Part shown: positions 9,017 through 20,386 of the stretch, piece by piece
Numbering within the stretch: position 1 is the stretch's first letter
Layout: every line of letters starts with the position of its first letter
Assembly: GCF_023016285.1 (NCBI RefSeq)
Contig: NZ_CP095413.1
Coordinates: 1-64,000 of the forward strand
DNA from: Muricauda sp. SCSIO 64092
Lineage (GTDB): Bacteria > Bacteroidota > Bacteroidia > Flavobacteriales > Flavobacteriaceae
Direction: 5' to 3'
DNA: 64,000 nucleotides
Notes under the pieces: model-generated
What the model was told of the DNA's origin: nothing
Seen by the model: only the letters and a program-made list of their open reading frames with translations
The model's database searches: none
Made by a program: the position numbers and the translations under genes

Positions 9017-9628
9017 ATGAAAAACCTCATCGTACTTTTCATTGCACTGCTCGTTTGTGCAGTGACCCTAAAGGCCCAAAATGAACAAGGGCGAATCCTA
9101 CAGGACGACAACTCCATTCAAGGCCAGTTTGAGACTGTCATTAGAAAGTCCACCAATTATAGACAAAACGGAAAACGCTATGAAGTGGTCCGTTTAATAG
9201 AGTTGAATGCCTTACAAAAAAATGTGCTGGACTCCATAAGCACGGCCAACAATACCGTTAATAGTCTTAAATCCACTATTGCGGAGAATGAGACTGCCAT
9301 TGGTTCGTTGAATGCAAAACTGGATGAAACCACCAAAAATCTAAATCAGATTACCGAAGAAAAGGACAGTATGCCGTTCTTTGGAAGTTTGGTTTCAAAA
9401 TCTACCTACAAACTGGTGGTGTGGTCCATAATTGTGGGTCTAATCATCTTTTTGATCTTTTTTGTCTTTAAGTTCAGAAGTAGTAATACATTGACCCAAC
9501 AGGCAAAAACGGCTTTGGCCGACCTGGAAGAAGAATACGAACAACACCGAAGAAGGGCTTTGGAGCGTGAACAAAAGATAAGTAGGGAACTCCATGACGA
9601 GCGTAATAAAAACAAAAAAAGTTCCTAA
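9017..9628 (+). CDS. Membrane-anchored coiled-coil protein next to trmD, function unknown
   Basis: A 203-residue protein with a signal-like N-terminus (MKNLIVLFIALLVCAVTLKA), a periplasmic coiled-coil stretch (about residues 70-120) rich in Leu, Asn and Glu, one transmembrane segment near 133-153 and a highly charged helical C-terminus (about 165-203). Homologues in flavobacteria are sometimes labelled tRNA (guanine-N1)-methyltransferase, but the sequence has no SPOUT features; I think that label comes from the neighbouring trmD. The ATG at 9017 is preferred over a frame opening at 8969 because it gives a clean signal sequence. It lies 13 bases before the acetyltransferase. Confidence 0.7.
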   Translation: MKNLIVLFIALLVCAVTLKAQNEQGRILQDDNSIQGQFETVIRKSTNYRQNGKRYEVVRLIELNALQKNVLDSISTANNTVNSLKSTIAENETAIGSLNAKLDETTKNLNQITEEKDSMPFFGSLVSKSTYKLVVWSIIVGLIIFLIFFVFKFRSSNTLTQQAKTALADLEEEYEQHRRRALEREQKISRELHDERNKNKKSS

Positions 9629-9641
9629 TCCCAACTAGGCC

Positions 9642-10097
9642 ATGCTAAAAATCATTCGTGCCACGGCGCGGGATGTTCCTGTCATTGCCCCTTTATTTGA
9701 TGCGTATCGTGTTTTCTATAAACAAGAATCCGATATTGAAACCGCCCATAACTTTCTTAAGTCGCGCCTTTCCAATGAACAGTCCATTGTACTTATGGCA
9801 TTTTGGGCTGGGGAGGCTGTTGGCTTTACCCAATTGTACACAACGTACTCCTCGGTTTCCCTACAACCTTTTTACATTTTGAATGACCTTTATGTAAAGC
9901 CGGAATCCCGAGGGAAAGGGATTGGTGAAAGTCTTTTGACCGAAGCCAAAAAAGTGTGCAAATCATCCCAATTTAAAGGATTGGCATTGGAAACGGCGGT
10001 AGATAACCCTGCACAAGTACTTTATGAAAAATTGGGCTGGAGGAAAGATGCCGGGTATTTCCATTATTTTTGGACCAATACGGACCTAGACCTATAG
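9642..10097 (+). CDS. GNAT-family N-acetyltransferase
   Basis: A compact 151-residue GNAT enzyme. The acetyl-CoA-binding motif A is clear: [20 protein letters not shown] (about 84-103), followed by [20 protein letters not shown] in the usual C-terminal position. The substrate is unknown; small stand-alone GNATs of this type act on amines, amino acids or drugs. It lies 13 bases after the coiled-coil gene and 26 bases before the trmD start, so co-transcription with trmD is likely. Confidence 0.87.
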   Translation: MLKIIRATARDVPVIAPLFDAYRVFYKQESDIETAHNFLKSRLSNEQSIVLMAFWAGEAVGFTQLYTTYSSVSLQPFYILNDLYVKPESRGKGIGESLLTEAKKVCKSSQFKGLALETAVDNPAQVLYEKLGWRKDAGYFHYFWTNTDLDL

Positions 10098-10123
10098 CTG
10101 TTTTGGTCCAATCCAGGGTAGAT

Positions 10124-10801
10124 ATGCGCATTGATATAATTACCGTTTTACCAGAATTGCTCAAAAGCCCCTTTGATGCCTCCATCCTCAAGCGGGCGAT
10201 TGACAAGAACCTCGTTGAAGTTGAAATCCATAACCTCAGGGATTATGGTATTGGGAATTACAAACAGGTGGATGACTACCAATTTGGCGGGGGCGCAGGA
10301 ATGGTTTTGATGATTGAACCCATTGATAAGTGCATTTCGGAACTAAAAGGACAGCGAAATTATGACGAAGTCATTTATATGACCCCGGACGGGGAACGAT
10401 TGAACCAGGGCATGGCCAACGAATTGTCCCTAAGACAGAACATTATTATGCTTTGTGGACACTATAAGGGTGTTGACCAAAGGGTACGTGACCAATTGGT
10501 GACCATGGAGATATCCATTGGGGATTATGTCCTTTCCGGGGGTGAACTGGCAGCTGCGGTATTATCGGATTCCATAATACGCCTACTGCCCGGGGTTTTG
10601 AATGATGAAACTTCCGCCCTTACCGATACTTTCCAGGACAATCTTTTGGCACCTCCCGTTTATACTCGACCATCTCGCTATAAGGAATGGGAAGTACCCC
10701 CAATTTTAATGAGCGGGAATACGCCCAAAATTGAAGAATGGAGGGAAGAAGAAGCCCTAAAGCACACCCAGAAAAGAAGACCGGATTTGCTGGAAGATTA
10801 A
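10124..10801 (+). CDS. trmD: tRNA (guanine37-N1)-methyltransferase TrmD
   Basis: TrmD methylates G37 next to the anticodon using SAM, preventing frameshifts. The 225-residue SPOUT protein starts [13 protein letters not shown] and contains GGGAGMVL, the knot motif [14 protein letters not shown] (about 110-123) and [12 protein letters not shown], all diagnostic. The ATG at 10124 gives the standard length; an upstream in-frame ATG at 10070 would overlap the acetyltransferase gene and add 18 non-family residues. rplS follows 129 bases later, the trmD-rplS order known from many bacteria, but with its own promoter here. Confidence 0.97.
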   Translation: MRIDIITVLPELLKSPFDASILKRAIDKNLVEVEIHNLRDYGIGNYKQVDDYQFGGGAGMVLMIEPIDKCISELKGQRNYDEVIYMTPDGERLNQGMANELSLRQNIIMLCGHYKGVDQRVRDQLVTMEISIGDYVLSGGELAAAVLSDSIIRLLPGVLNDETSALTDTFQDNLLAPPVYTRPSRYKEWEVPPILMSGNTPKIEEWREEEALKHTQKRRPDLLED

Positions 10802-10826
10802 TTTTTTATATTTTTTTCCCAACCGG

Positions 10827-10856
10827 TTGTCCATTTCAAAATATAGACTAATTTTG
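10827..10856 (+). promoter_or_regulatory. Putative rplS promoter (-33 TTG, -7 TAATTTTG)
   Basis: TTG at 10827-10829 and TAATTTTG followed by C at 10849-10856 are 19 bases apart, a good match to the Bacteroidota sigma factor consensus. The expected transcript has a leader of about 70 bases that opens with a small hairpin (CCAGA 10861-10865 with TCTGG 10876-10880). That may be part of a ribosomal-protein leader controlling L19, but I cannot confirm it. Confidence 0.6.
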
Positions 10857-10930
10857 CAGTCCAGAAAAATCAACCTCTGGCGAAGGACGTGAATGTTGGT
10901 TTTGGATAAATCCATAAACGAAATAGAAAA

Positions 10931-11281
10931 ATGGAGTCTTTAGTAAAATTTGTAGAAAACGAATTGGTAGAGAAAAAGGAGTTCCCTAATTTTTCCTCTG
11001 GTGATACCATTACGGTTTACTACGAAATTAAGGAAGGTGAAAAAACACGTACCCAGTTTTTTAAAGGGGTGGTCATCCAAAGACGTGGGAGCGGAATCAC
11101 CGAAACCTTCACCATCAGAAAGATGTCAGGTACGGTTGGCGTAGAGCGTATCTTCCCAATCAACATGCCGGCACTTCAGAAAATTGAAGTCAACAAAAAA
11201 GGTAAAGTACGTAGGGCCCGAATCTTTTACTTCAGGGGTCTTACCGGTAAGAAAGCCCGTATTAAGGAAGTACGTTCTTAA
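10931..11281 (+). CDS. rplS: Large ribosomal subunit protein bL19
   Basis: L19 lies at the interface of the two ribosomal subunits. The 116-residue product has the typical N-terminus MESLVKFVENELVEKKEFP, the FKGVVIQRRGSGITETFTIR core and the basic C-terminus KVRRARIFYFRGLTGKKARI. Length and features are normal. It has its own promoter, downstream of trmD, and is closed by a strong terminator 23 bases after the stop codon. Confidence 0.98.
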   Translation: MESLVKFVENELVEKKEFPNFSSGDTITVYYEIKEGEKTRTQFFKGVVIQRRGSGITETFTIRKMSGTVGVERIFPINMPALQKIEVNKKGKVRRARIFYFRGLTGKKARIKEVRS

Positions 11282-11303
11282 GCGGAGTGAAAACTTTTAC
11301 AGC

Positions 11304-11331
11304 AAAGCATCCTATATGGGATGCTTTTTTT
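11304..11331 (+). terminator. Rho-independent terminator after rplS
   Basis: AAAGCATCC pairs perfectly with GGATGCTTT over a 6-base loop and runs into seven or more T residues. Confidence 0.9.
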
Positions 11332-11479
11332 ATGAACAATTGTTAATAACAGTAGTTTATAAAATGTTGATTTTTAGTTATTTAATTTTCTTGCCCAACA
11401 ATAATTTTAAGATATATTTACAAAAGAATCATGAGAGGGCAACTTTGATTGGTTCCTTTAAAGCAAGCGTTCTTTGAGG

Positions 11480-14126
<2,647 letters not shown>

Positions 14127-14165
14127 GGCATCTTCACTTCATGGACAACGGTTTTTGAAGCACTA

Positions 14166-14201
14166 GGACGGCCTAGAGGTTGAACCTGGCAACTGCCGTC
14201 C
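14166..14201. other. GC-rich nested hairpin downstream of icd
   Basis: GGACGGC (14166-14172) pairs perfectly with GCCGTCC (14195-14201); inside, AGGT pairs with ACCT. There is no T-tract, so it is not an obvious terminator. It may stabilise the icd mRNA 3' end or be part of a small RNA element. I see no coding sequence between icd and the receptor gene at 14604; the rest of this 477-base gap holds the palindromic repeat at 14320-14468. Confidence 0.35.
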
Positions 14202-14319
14202 CGGAATACGTCCCATTGAACGGCATATGATAAATGGCCATTTGCCCAAAAGGGTATCTCCCCGAAAGTTCTACAGCTTTTTTTAGGGTATTTAACGTGA
14301 GTTCGATATAAGAAAACTA

Positions 14320-14468
14320 CGTCATTTTGAGTGTTTTTGCGACAGCAAAAATGTATCGAAAAACCTGCCTGCCCTGCAGCCGGCAGGCAGGCAAGTGATT
14401 TTCTTACAAAATCCTAATTTCGATACAATTTTTCTTCATTTCATTACGAAAAACCACTCAATTTGACG
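14320..14468. repeat. Long imperfect palindrome (REP/MITE-like intergenic repeat)
   Basis: Three nested stems share one centre. The outer pair is CGTCATTTTGAGTG (14320-14333) with CACTCAATTTGACG (14455-14468), 12 of 14 matching. The middle pair is TGTATCGAAA (14352-14361) with TTTCGATACA (14418-14427). The inner pair is CCTGCCTGCC (14364-14373) with GGCAGGCAGG (14382-14391). Palindromes with a CCTGCCGGCAGG-type core are familiar between flavobacterial genes. No transposase is present, so any movement would need one elsewhere. Confidence 0.75.
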
Positions 14469-14603
14469 GATTTTGGTTGATAAAAAATATATCCAACCAA
14501 CGTTGCTTACTATGTTTTTGCAGCGCATCAAATATGCATCTTAAAACGGTTCCAAAGTTATGCATCAATATGGAGAATCCTTAACTTTAGGAAAACCAAA
14601 TTA

Positions 14604-17003
14604 ATGATCAAAAGATTACTGTTGCTTCACGCAACGCTGTTGTACTCCATTTGTGTGGTCAATGCCCAACAAAAGTATACCATAAGTGGAACAGTAAGGG
14701 AAGCCACAAGTAACGAAACACTCATTGGGGTTACCATTGCCATTCAAGACCTTAGAACGGGAACCTCCACCAACGAATACGGTTTTTATTCCATTACACT
14801 GCCCGAAGGGGAATACAACATTGTCATTAGTTATATTGGATTTCAAGATATCCGCCAATCGGTTTCGCTGAATTCGAATCTTAAACTTGATTTTAACCTT
14901 CAGGAAAAGGCGGAACAACTCGATGAGGTCATCGTTACGGAAAATGCAGAACGGATGGACATCCGAAAACCACAAATGAGTGTTAACACCTTATCGGTGG
15001 AAACCATAAAAAAAGTTCCCGTTGTTCTTGGAGAAGCGGATGTCATCAGGTCTTTGGTACTTTTACCCGGAGTTACCAACGCTGGGGAAGCCTCGTCCGG
15101 TTTTAATGTACGTGGTGGCGCTACAGATCAAAACCTCATCCTGTTGGACGAAGCCATTATTTTTAATTCCTCCCACCTTTTCGGCTTTTTCTCGGTATTC
15201 AATCCCGATGCCATAAAGGATGTGAAACTCTTCAAAGGAGGTATCCCTTCCCGTTATGGTGGTAGGGTTTCCTCGGTTTTGGAAATTTTTCAAAAAGAAG
15301 GGAACAGTAAGGAGTTAAAAGTAAATGGGGGAATAGGGGCCGTTGCGAGCCGACTCTTGGTGGAAGGTCCAATAATAAAGGACCGTACGGCATTTCTCGT
15401 AGGGGGGCGAGCCTCTTACGCCCATCTTTTCCTTCCACTTTTCGATATTGATAACAGCGCTTATTTCTATGATCTGAACACTAAAATAAGCCATCGAATA
15501 AATGAACGTAACAGCATATTCCTGTCTGGATATTTTGGACGTGACCTCTTTAGCATCAATGATAGTTTTGTCAACACTTATGGGAATGCTGTAGGTAATT
15601 TTAGGTGGAATCATTTGTTTTCCGACAAATTGTTCTCCAACCTTTCCCTGATCTATTCCGATTATTTCTACGGATTGGAATTGGATTTTGTGGGTTTTGA
15701 ATGGGATTCCGGTATTCAGAATTTCAACTTAAAATATGACCTAAAGCACTATTTGAACGATAAGCTCCAAATCAATTACGGGCTCAATACTATTTATTAT
15801 GTGTTTAATCCCGGCGAGATAAAACCAAATAGTGAAGATTCCGGAATTGTTGCCGATCAATTGACCAAAAAATATGCGAACGAGGCGGCGGCATATGTGG
15901 ATGTTGAGCAAAAAATCACGAAAAACCTAAGTGTCAATTATGGTCTTAGGGTGAGTCAGTTTACCCGTTTAGGTCAAGATGAGCTGTTCGTTTACGAAAA
16001 TGACCAACCCGTTTTATTTGACCCATTTCAATTGATTTATAGGGAAGCCACGCCCATTGACACCATTAATCCAGGTAGGAGTGGCAACCTAAGTACATTT
16101 TTCAATTTTGAACCAAGGGTCTCGGCAGCGTATGCCATAAACAACGATAATTCCATTAAGGCCAGTTACACAAGATTGGCCCAATACCTTCATCTACTTT
16201 CGAACACCAGTTCCCCTACCCCATTGGATGTATGGACACCAAGTGGTCCTTTTATAGAACCTCAATTATTGGATCAGTATGCCTTGGGCTATTTCAAGAA
16301 TTTTAAGGGAGGCGAATTTACCTTGGAGATCGAGGGCTTTTACAAGGATATTCAGAACCGAATCGATTATATTGACGGTGCCGATTTAATAGCTAACGAT
16401 GCCATTGAGCAAGTTATCTTAAATGGAGAGGCCCGCGCCTATGGACTGGAACTATTATTACGAAAGAACGAGGGCCGTTTTCAAGGTTGGCTGGCCTATA
16501 CCCTTTCACGATCAGAACAACGAACCCCGGGCCGGGATCCCGTTGTGGATAATGGTCGTTCCAATTTGGAGACGGGCATCAACCAGGGAGAATGGTATCC
16601 TACCCCTTTTGACAAAACCCATGATATTGCCCTTTTTGGGAACTACGAACTGAACACCAAATGGAGTTTTAATGCCAATTTCATTTTTCAAACGGGACAA
16701 CCAACAAACTACCCCGTAGGACAATTTGAATTTGAGGAATTGGTTGTTCCCTTTTTTGGCCTAAGGAACCAAACGAGATTACCGGATTATCACCGTCTGG
16801 ACATTTCCGCGACCTTGACCCCAAAAAAGAATCGCAATAGTGCCTTTCAGTCAGAATGGGTATTCAGCATTTATAATGTCTATAGCCGTTTGAATGCGGC
16901 ATCCATCAATTTTAGACAGAATCAGGACACTGGACGAAATGAAGCTGTTCGTACTGCCATATTTGGTATTGTACCTGCCGTTACCTATAATTTTAAGTTT
17001 TAA
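14604..17003 (+). CDS. TonB-dependent receptor with CarboxypepD_reg domain, partner of DUF4249
   Basis: An outer-membrane active transporter of 799 residues. A signal peptide ends near residue 21 (VVNAQQ). A carboxypeptidase-regulatory beta-sandwich (about 23-105, with YTISGTVREATSNETLIGVT) is followed by the plug (GFNVRGGATDQNLILLDEA, about 165-183) and the beta-barrel, ending in the aromatic NFKF typical of outer-membrane proteins. The DUF4249 lipoprotein gene begins 2 bases after the stop. Receptor plus DUF4249 pairs are recurrent in Bacteroidota, but their substrate is not established; no sugar-utilisation or metal genes lie nearby to suggest one. Confidence 0.92.
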   Translation: MIKRLLLLHATLLYSICVVNAQQKYTISGTVREATSNETLIGVTIAIQDLRTGTSTNEYGFYSITLPEGEYNIVISYIGFQDIRQSVSLNSNLKLDFNLQEKAEQLDEVIVTENAERMDIRKPQMSVNTLSVETIKKVPVVLGEADVIRSLVLLPGVTNAGEASSGFNVRGGATDQNLILLDEAIIFNSSHLFGFFSVFNPDAIKDVKLFKGGIPSRYGGRVSSVLEIFQKEGNSKELKVNGGIGAVASRLLVEGPIIKDRTAFLVGGRASYAHLFLPLFDIDNSAYFYDLNTKISHRINERNSIFLSGYFGRDLFSINDSFVNTYGNAVGNFRWNHLFSDKLFSNLSLIYSDYFYGLELDFVGFEWDSGIQNFNLKYDLKHYLNDKLQINYGLNTIYYVFNPGEIKPNSEDSGIVADQLTKKYANEAAAYVDVEQKITKNLSVNYGLRVSQFTRLGQDELFVYENDQPVLFDPFQLIYREATPIDTINPGRSGNLSTFFNFEPRVSAAYAINNDNSIKASYTRLAQYLHLLSNTSSPTPLDVWTPSGPFIEPQLLDQYALGYFKNFKGGEFTLEIEGFYKDIQNRIDYIDGADLIANDAIEQVILNGEARAYGLELLLRKNEGRFQGWLAYTLSRSEQRTPGRDPVVDNGRSNLETGINQGEWYPTPFDKTHDIALFGNYELNTKWSFNANFIFQTGQPTNYPVGQFEFEELVVPFFGLRNQTRLPDYHRLDISATLTPKKNRNSAFQSEWVFSIYNVYSRLNAASINFRQNQDTGRNEAVRTAIFGIVPAVTYNFKF

Positions 17004-17005
17004 GT

Positions 17006-17911
17006 ATGAAGCGGACACTTTTTTTACTAGCAGTTGTATCAATAATTGTCTCATGTGAAGACGTCATTGATGTAGAAACCCAGCCCGAACCCTCAAGGTT
17101 GGTGGTTAACGGTTTGGTACGGGTAGATGTAACACAAGAGTTTGTCGATGTACGTATCGTGGTAACGGAGACCAGTGACTTTTTTAATGAGAACACGATA
17201 ACACAGTTGGAAAGTGCCGTCATTCTTTTGGGCAGGGTCAATCCAGATGCACTTTCCGGTGTGGAATTTGGGGGAACTTCAGTACTGGAGGAGTCTGAAC
17301 CGGGCAGCGGGGTATACATCCCCAGTTACATCCCTGGATCTGATACCGATGATCGAATCAGAACAGCAGGGCTTTCTGCGGAAACAGCATTTTTACTGAT
17401 CATAGAACACAAAGGTAGAAGGTATGCCGCCCAAACCTTATACGCACCCGCAGTACCCATAGATAATATAGAACAAGGGGATGAAACCTTGTTTGATGAA
17501 GATGATACCGAAATCAAAATCACCATAACGGATATACCGGATGCTGACAACTATTATGTTTTCGATTTTGGAGGTGGAGAGTTTTTAGCTTTGGATGATC
17601 AATTTATAGATGGACAGGAATTTGAGTTTTCCTACTTTCCCGATAGGGATTTAGACCCTGGAGATGAAGTGGAGGTGAGTATCCTGGGAGCCGACCAAGA
17701 GTTTTTTAATTACATAGACCTGTTGGTGGAGCAAACTGAAAATGATGGCGGAGTGTTCGAAACCCCCGCGGCTACGGTCCGTGGCAATGTCTTTGATATC
17801 ACCGGCCTGGACAACATTGAAATCTTTGACAATGTGGAAAGACCCAATGAATTCGCCCTGGGCTATTTTGCCTTTGTTCAGGAGTTTACGGAAACCATCA
17901 CCATTGAATAG
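17006..17911 (+). CDS. DUF4249 family lipoprotein
   Basis: A 301-residue lipoprotein; the lipobox cysteine is C17 in SIIVSCEDVID, with acidic residues after it that fit surface export in Bacteroidota. The N-terminal PSRLVVNGLV and the beta-rich, strongly acidic body are typical of DUF4249. It is translated right after the TonB receptor, so it probably forms an outer-membrane complex with it, by analogy with SusC/SusD pairs; that analogy is inference. The ligand is unknown. It ends 6 bases before the convergent permease gene. Confidence 0.85.
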   Translation: MKRTLFLLAVVSIIVSCEDVIDVETQPEPSRLVVNGLVRVDVTQEFVDVRIVVTETSDFFNENTITQLESAVILLGRVNPDALSGVEFGGTSVLEESEPGSGVYIPSYIPGSDTDDRIRTAGLSAETAFLLIIEHKGRRYAAQTLYAPAVPIDNIEQGDETLFDEDDTEIKITITDIPDADNYYVFDFGGGEFLALDDQFIDGQEFEFSYFPDRDLDPGDEVEVSILGADQEFFNYIDLLVEQTENDGGVFETPAATVRGNVFDITGLDNIEIFDNVERPNEFALGYFAFVQEFTETITIE

Positions 17912-17917
17912 CGGCTT

Positions 17918-19252
17918 TTAGCCCAATAGAAGATAAAGACCTAAAATGATAAGAATACCTGTCAATCCCTGAAAGAACGTGGCCAACGTATGTCCCCTTA
18001 GGGCCGTCTTCATATCCATATTTGAAAATTCCGCCACTACCCAAAAGTAACTGTCATTCACATGGGAAACGGTCATTGCCCCGGCCCCAATGGCGAGAAC
18101 GGCCAAGGCCTTGTTCACGATACCCTCAAGGCCAAATGTTCCCAGCAACGGGGCAATAATGGCGGCTGTTGTTATAATGGAGACCGTGGAAGAACCTTGT
18201 GCAGTCTTCAGTACCGCAGCAATACCGAACGCCAGGAGCAAACCGCCCAATCCGGAAGCTGAACCAATTTGCAATAAGGACTCAAAGTCCAAAGTCCTTA
18301 AAATGGCTCCAAAAGCACCTCCGGCACCTGTAATCAAGACAATGGATCCGGCTTGTTTTAAAGATTCGGCAACCCACTCCTGATTTTGCTTTTTTCCTAC
18401 ACCCCGAACCATTGTAAAACTGAATACTACCCCTATGAACAATGCCGTGATCGGGTTTCCCAAAAAACCAAGTAATGATGCCAAAATACCTTCTCCCAAT
18501 GGGAATGTTGGATACTCGGCAACAGATTTTAACGCAATCAATAGTAGAGGGAGGAACAACGGTAAAAGCGTTTTCAATAGACTTGGGTAATCTTCCTTAC
18601 CATTGCTGTCCATAATCGTTTTATTGGTTTCGGGAACCTCCTCTTGCATGTTCAGTCGTTTCCCCATATACAGGGCCCAAAAATATCCTGCGAGTGAAAC
18701 ACAAACCGCAACCAAAAGGCCAAAGAGCATTACCATTCCCAAATCGGCCTCCAAAATGGCCGCAGCTGCCAAAGGACCAGGTGTGGGAGGCACAAAAACA
18801 TGGGCAGAATAAAGTCCTGTGGCCAAAGCAATGGCGAATACCAATATTTTGATACCAGCTTTTTTACTCAATGCTTTATTCAAGGAAGAAAGAATAACAA
18901 AACCTGAATCGCAGTACACGGGAATGGAAATAATTAACCCTGCCAGATTCAATGCCAATGGGGATCTTTGTAAGCCAACCCCTTTTAGTATGGCATTTGC
19001 CAAGACTTTGGTTCCTCCCGTTCTCTCCAAAAATGTTCCAATAACGGTTCCAAAAGCTATAACAAGTCCAATACTGGAAAGCGTTTTCCCAAAACCTTCC
19101 CCAATGGTAGTCATGACATTTTCTGGAGATAGCCCAAACAATAAGCCACAGACAATTGCGGCAAGGGTCAAGGAAAAGACCGGATGGACTTTGAACCGGA
19201 CCGTGGCTATAATGATAAGAACAATGACAGAAAAAAGAACGATGAGTTCCAT
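17918..19252 (-). CDS. GntP-family gluconate/organic acid:H+ symporter
   Basis: A 444-residue inner-membrane permease with about 12 hydrophobic segments. Family features include FGTVIGTFLERTGGTKVLA, the long FVPPTPGPLAAAAIL segment (HVFVPPTPGP motif of GntP) and ITGAGGAFGAIL. GntP transporters import gluconate or related sugar acids with protons. No gluconate kinase or dehydratase is adjacent, so substrate assignment stops at the family level. I choose the ATG at 19252; a TTG at 19273 would add seven residues before the first membrane helix. Confidence 0.9.
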   Translation of the reverse strand: MELIVLFSVIVLIIIATVRFKVHPVFSLTLAAIVCGLLFGLSPENVMTTIGEGFGKTLSSIGLVIAFGTVIGTFLERTGGTKVLANAILKGVGLQRSPLALNLAGLIISIPVYCDSGFVILSSLNKALSKKAGIKILVFAIALATGLYSAHVFVPPTPGPLAAAAILEADLGMVMLFGLLVAVCVSLAGYFWALYMGKRLNMQEEVPETNKTIMDSNGKEDYPSLLKTLLPLFLPLLLIALKSVAEYPTFPLGEGILASLLGFLGNPITALFIGVVFSFTMVRGVGKKQNQEWVAESLKQAGSIVLITGAGGAFGAILRTLDFESLLQIGSASGLGGLLLAFGIAAVLKTAQGSSTVSIITTAAIIAPLLGTFGLEGIVNKALAVLAIGAGAMTVSHVNDSYFWVVAEFSNMDMKTALRGHTLATFFQGLTGILIILGLYLLLG

Positions 19253-19371
19253 TGGTGCAGTATGGTTATTCAAGGCTTAAAATAAGGATTATCCACATAG
19301 GGGGCAATAATAAGATACGTTGTATTCCCATAAAATTGGAATGCCGTACTTTTGGAATGTACATGGATTCT

Positions 19372-19605
19372 ATGAAAAGAACGGACAAAGATTTATTGGT
19401 AAAAGGTATAAAGTCATTTGTTTATACCGCACTTCTCATGTTTATTGCACCTGTGGTCCTTTATCAGGCCTTTAAGAATACGGATAAGCCATTGTTCATA
19501 CCTGTTTTGGTTATAGGAATTGCATTGGCCGGATTTGCCATTTATATGGGATTCCGTTCGGTAAACATTGTAATGGATGCCGTGTTCGGTAAAAAGAAAA
19601 CCTAG
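19372..19605 (+). CDS. Small two-helix membrane protein, DUF6095-like
   Basis: A 77-residue protein with two transmembrane segments (about 15-33 and 44-61) and a basic C-terminus. It resembles the small flavobacterial family DUF6095, whose function is unknown. Two ATG codons, 19363 and 19372, are possible. The sequence TACTTTTG at 19347-19354 matches a -7 element very close to both, so the transcript would have almost no leader. The gene is divergent from the permease and its end overlaps the convergent DUF4294 gene by 4 bases. Confidence 0.7.
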   Translation: MKRTDKDLLVKGIKSFVYTALLMFIAPVVLYQAFKNTDKPLFIPVLVIGIALAGFAIYMGFRSVNIVMDAVFGKKKT

Positions 19606-20282
19606 TTCTTGATAGGCAGACTTGTCTTCCACTTATTGTTTAGGGTCGCATAATCGTAATCCAACACCGACTTTTGACGTTTTAAGCGATTGGAAGCAAA
19701 TGCCCGTTGCAGGATATCTTCAATTAAGTAATCTTCATGCACCTCTGCGGGTCTGAACTCCCTTTTTAAGTTGATTTTGAATGCTTTGGCCGTAGTTTGA
19801 TACCAGAAGGCCCTCCAACCACTTCGCAAATTCTTTACCAAATCAAATGAGGTACTCCCGGTTTGTCTGTGAATGAGTTTCACCAATATTTGCCCCTCCG
19901 TCCTGGTCAGTTTTTTCAGCTCATCGGAAAACTCTCCTTCAATATACTTTTGTACTTTTTTGGTGTATCGTTTTTTGTGACGTTTCTTTTTGATGTATTG
20001 CAAGCTGTCATTTAGCTCCACCAAGCGTTCCGCTGCCAATTTCGCATAGGGATACACTTTAAGGGTTTTTCGTCTTAGGATATAATACTGTAGTTTTTCC
20101 TTTTTATCCGTAAACTCCAGTTTACTAAAAATATAAACGTCATCCAGGGCAATGGCCCTGATCCATGAAGAATCACCTTCCATTCGTACATAGTAGGCCG
20201 TAGAATCTATGATTTCGTCTTCAATTTGGGCAATCGCCTCAAACTGCGCACACACTAACAGGAATAGTAAAACTCGATTCAT
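19602..20282 (-). CDS. Exported DUF4294 family protein
   Basis: A 226-residue protein with a signal peptide (MNRVLLFLLVCAQFEAIAQ). The body carries the conserved VYPYAKLAAERLVELND segment and a Lys/Arg-rich region, as in DUF4294, a Bacteroidota family without known function. I place the start at 20282 because it yields the signal peptide and lies 27 bases after the -7 element at 20310-20317; a frame opening at 20336 would start upstream of that element. The pairing with the convergent DUF6095-like gene is tight (4-base overlap). Confidence 0.75.
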   Translation of the reverse strand: MNRVLLFLLVCAQFEAIAQIEDEIIDSTAYYVRMEGDSSWIRAIALDDVYIFSKLEFTDKKEKLQYYILRRKTLKVYPYAKLAAERLVELNDSLQYIKKKRHKKRYTKKVQKYIEGEFSDELKKLTRTEGQILVKLIHRQTGSTSFDLVKNLRSGWRAFWYQTTAKAFKINLKREFRPAEVHEDYLIEDILQRAFASNRLKRQKSVLDYDYATLNNKWKTSLPIKN

Positions 20283-20309
20283 GGGGAGTAAACAGTGCAA
20301 AAACCGCGT

Positions 20310-20317
20310 CAAAAGTA
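20310..20317 (-). promoter_or_regulatory. Putative -7 element of the DUF4294 gene
   Basis: Minus-strand TACTTTTG matches TAnnTTTG and supports the downstream ATG at 20282. Confidence 0.4.
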
Positions 20318-20361
20318 AGGATATTGAACAGCTCATATTATTAAATAAACGTGAATATTGC

Positions 20362-20369
20362 TAAGTTTG
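20362..20369 (+). promoter_or_regulatory. Putative -7 element of the M42 peptidase gene
   Basis: TAAGTTTG followed by G matches TAnnTTTG, 17 bases before the ATG. No clear -33 element. Confidence 0.4.
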
Positions 20370-20386
20370 GTGTTCAATTTTAAAAT

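Noticed and set aside
11184..11477. A 97-codon open frame overlapping the end of rplS
   Set aside because: It overlaps rplS in another frame and runs through the rplS terminator; the residues look like translated AT-rich spacer.
19289..19297. Perfect DnaA box TTATCCACA in the spacer before the DUF6095-like gene
   Set aside because: It is a single copy with no neighbours, expected by chance now and then.
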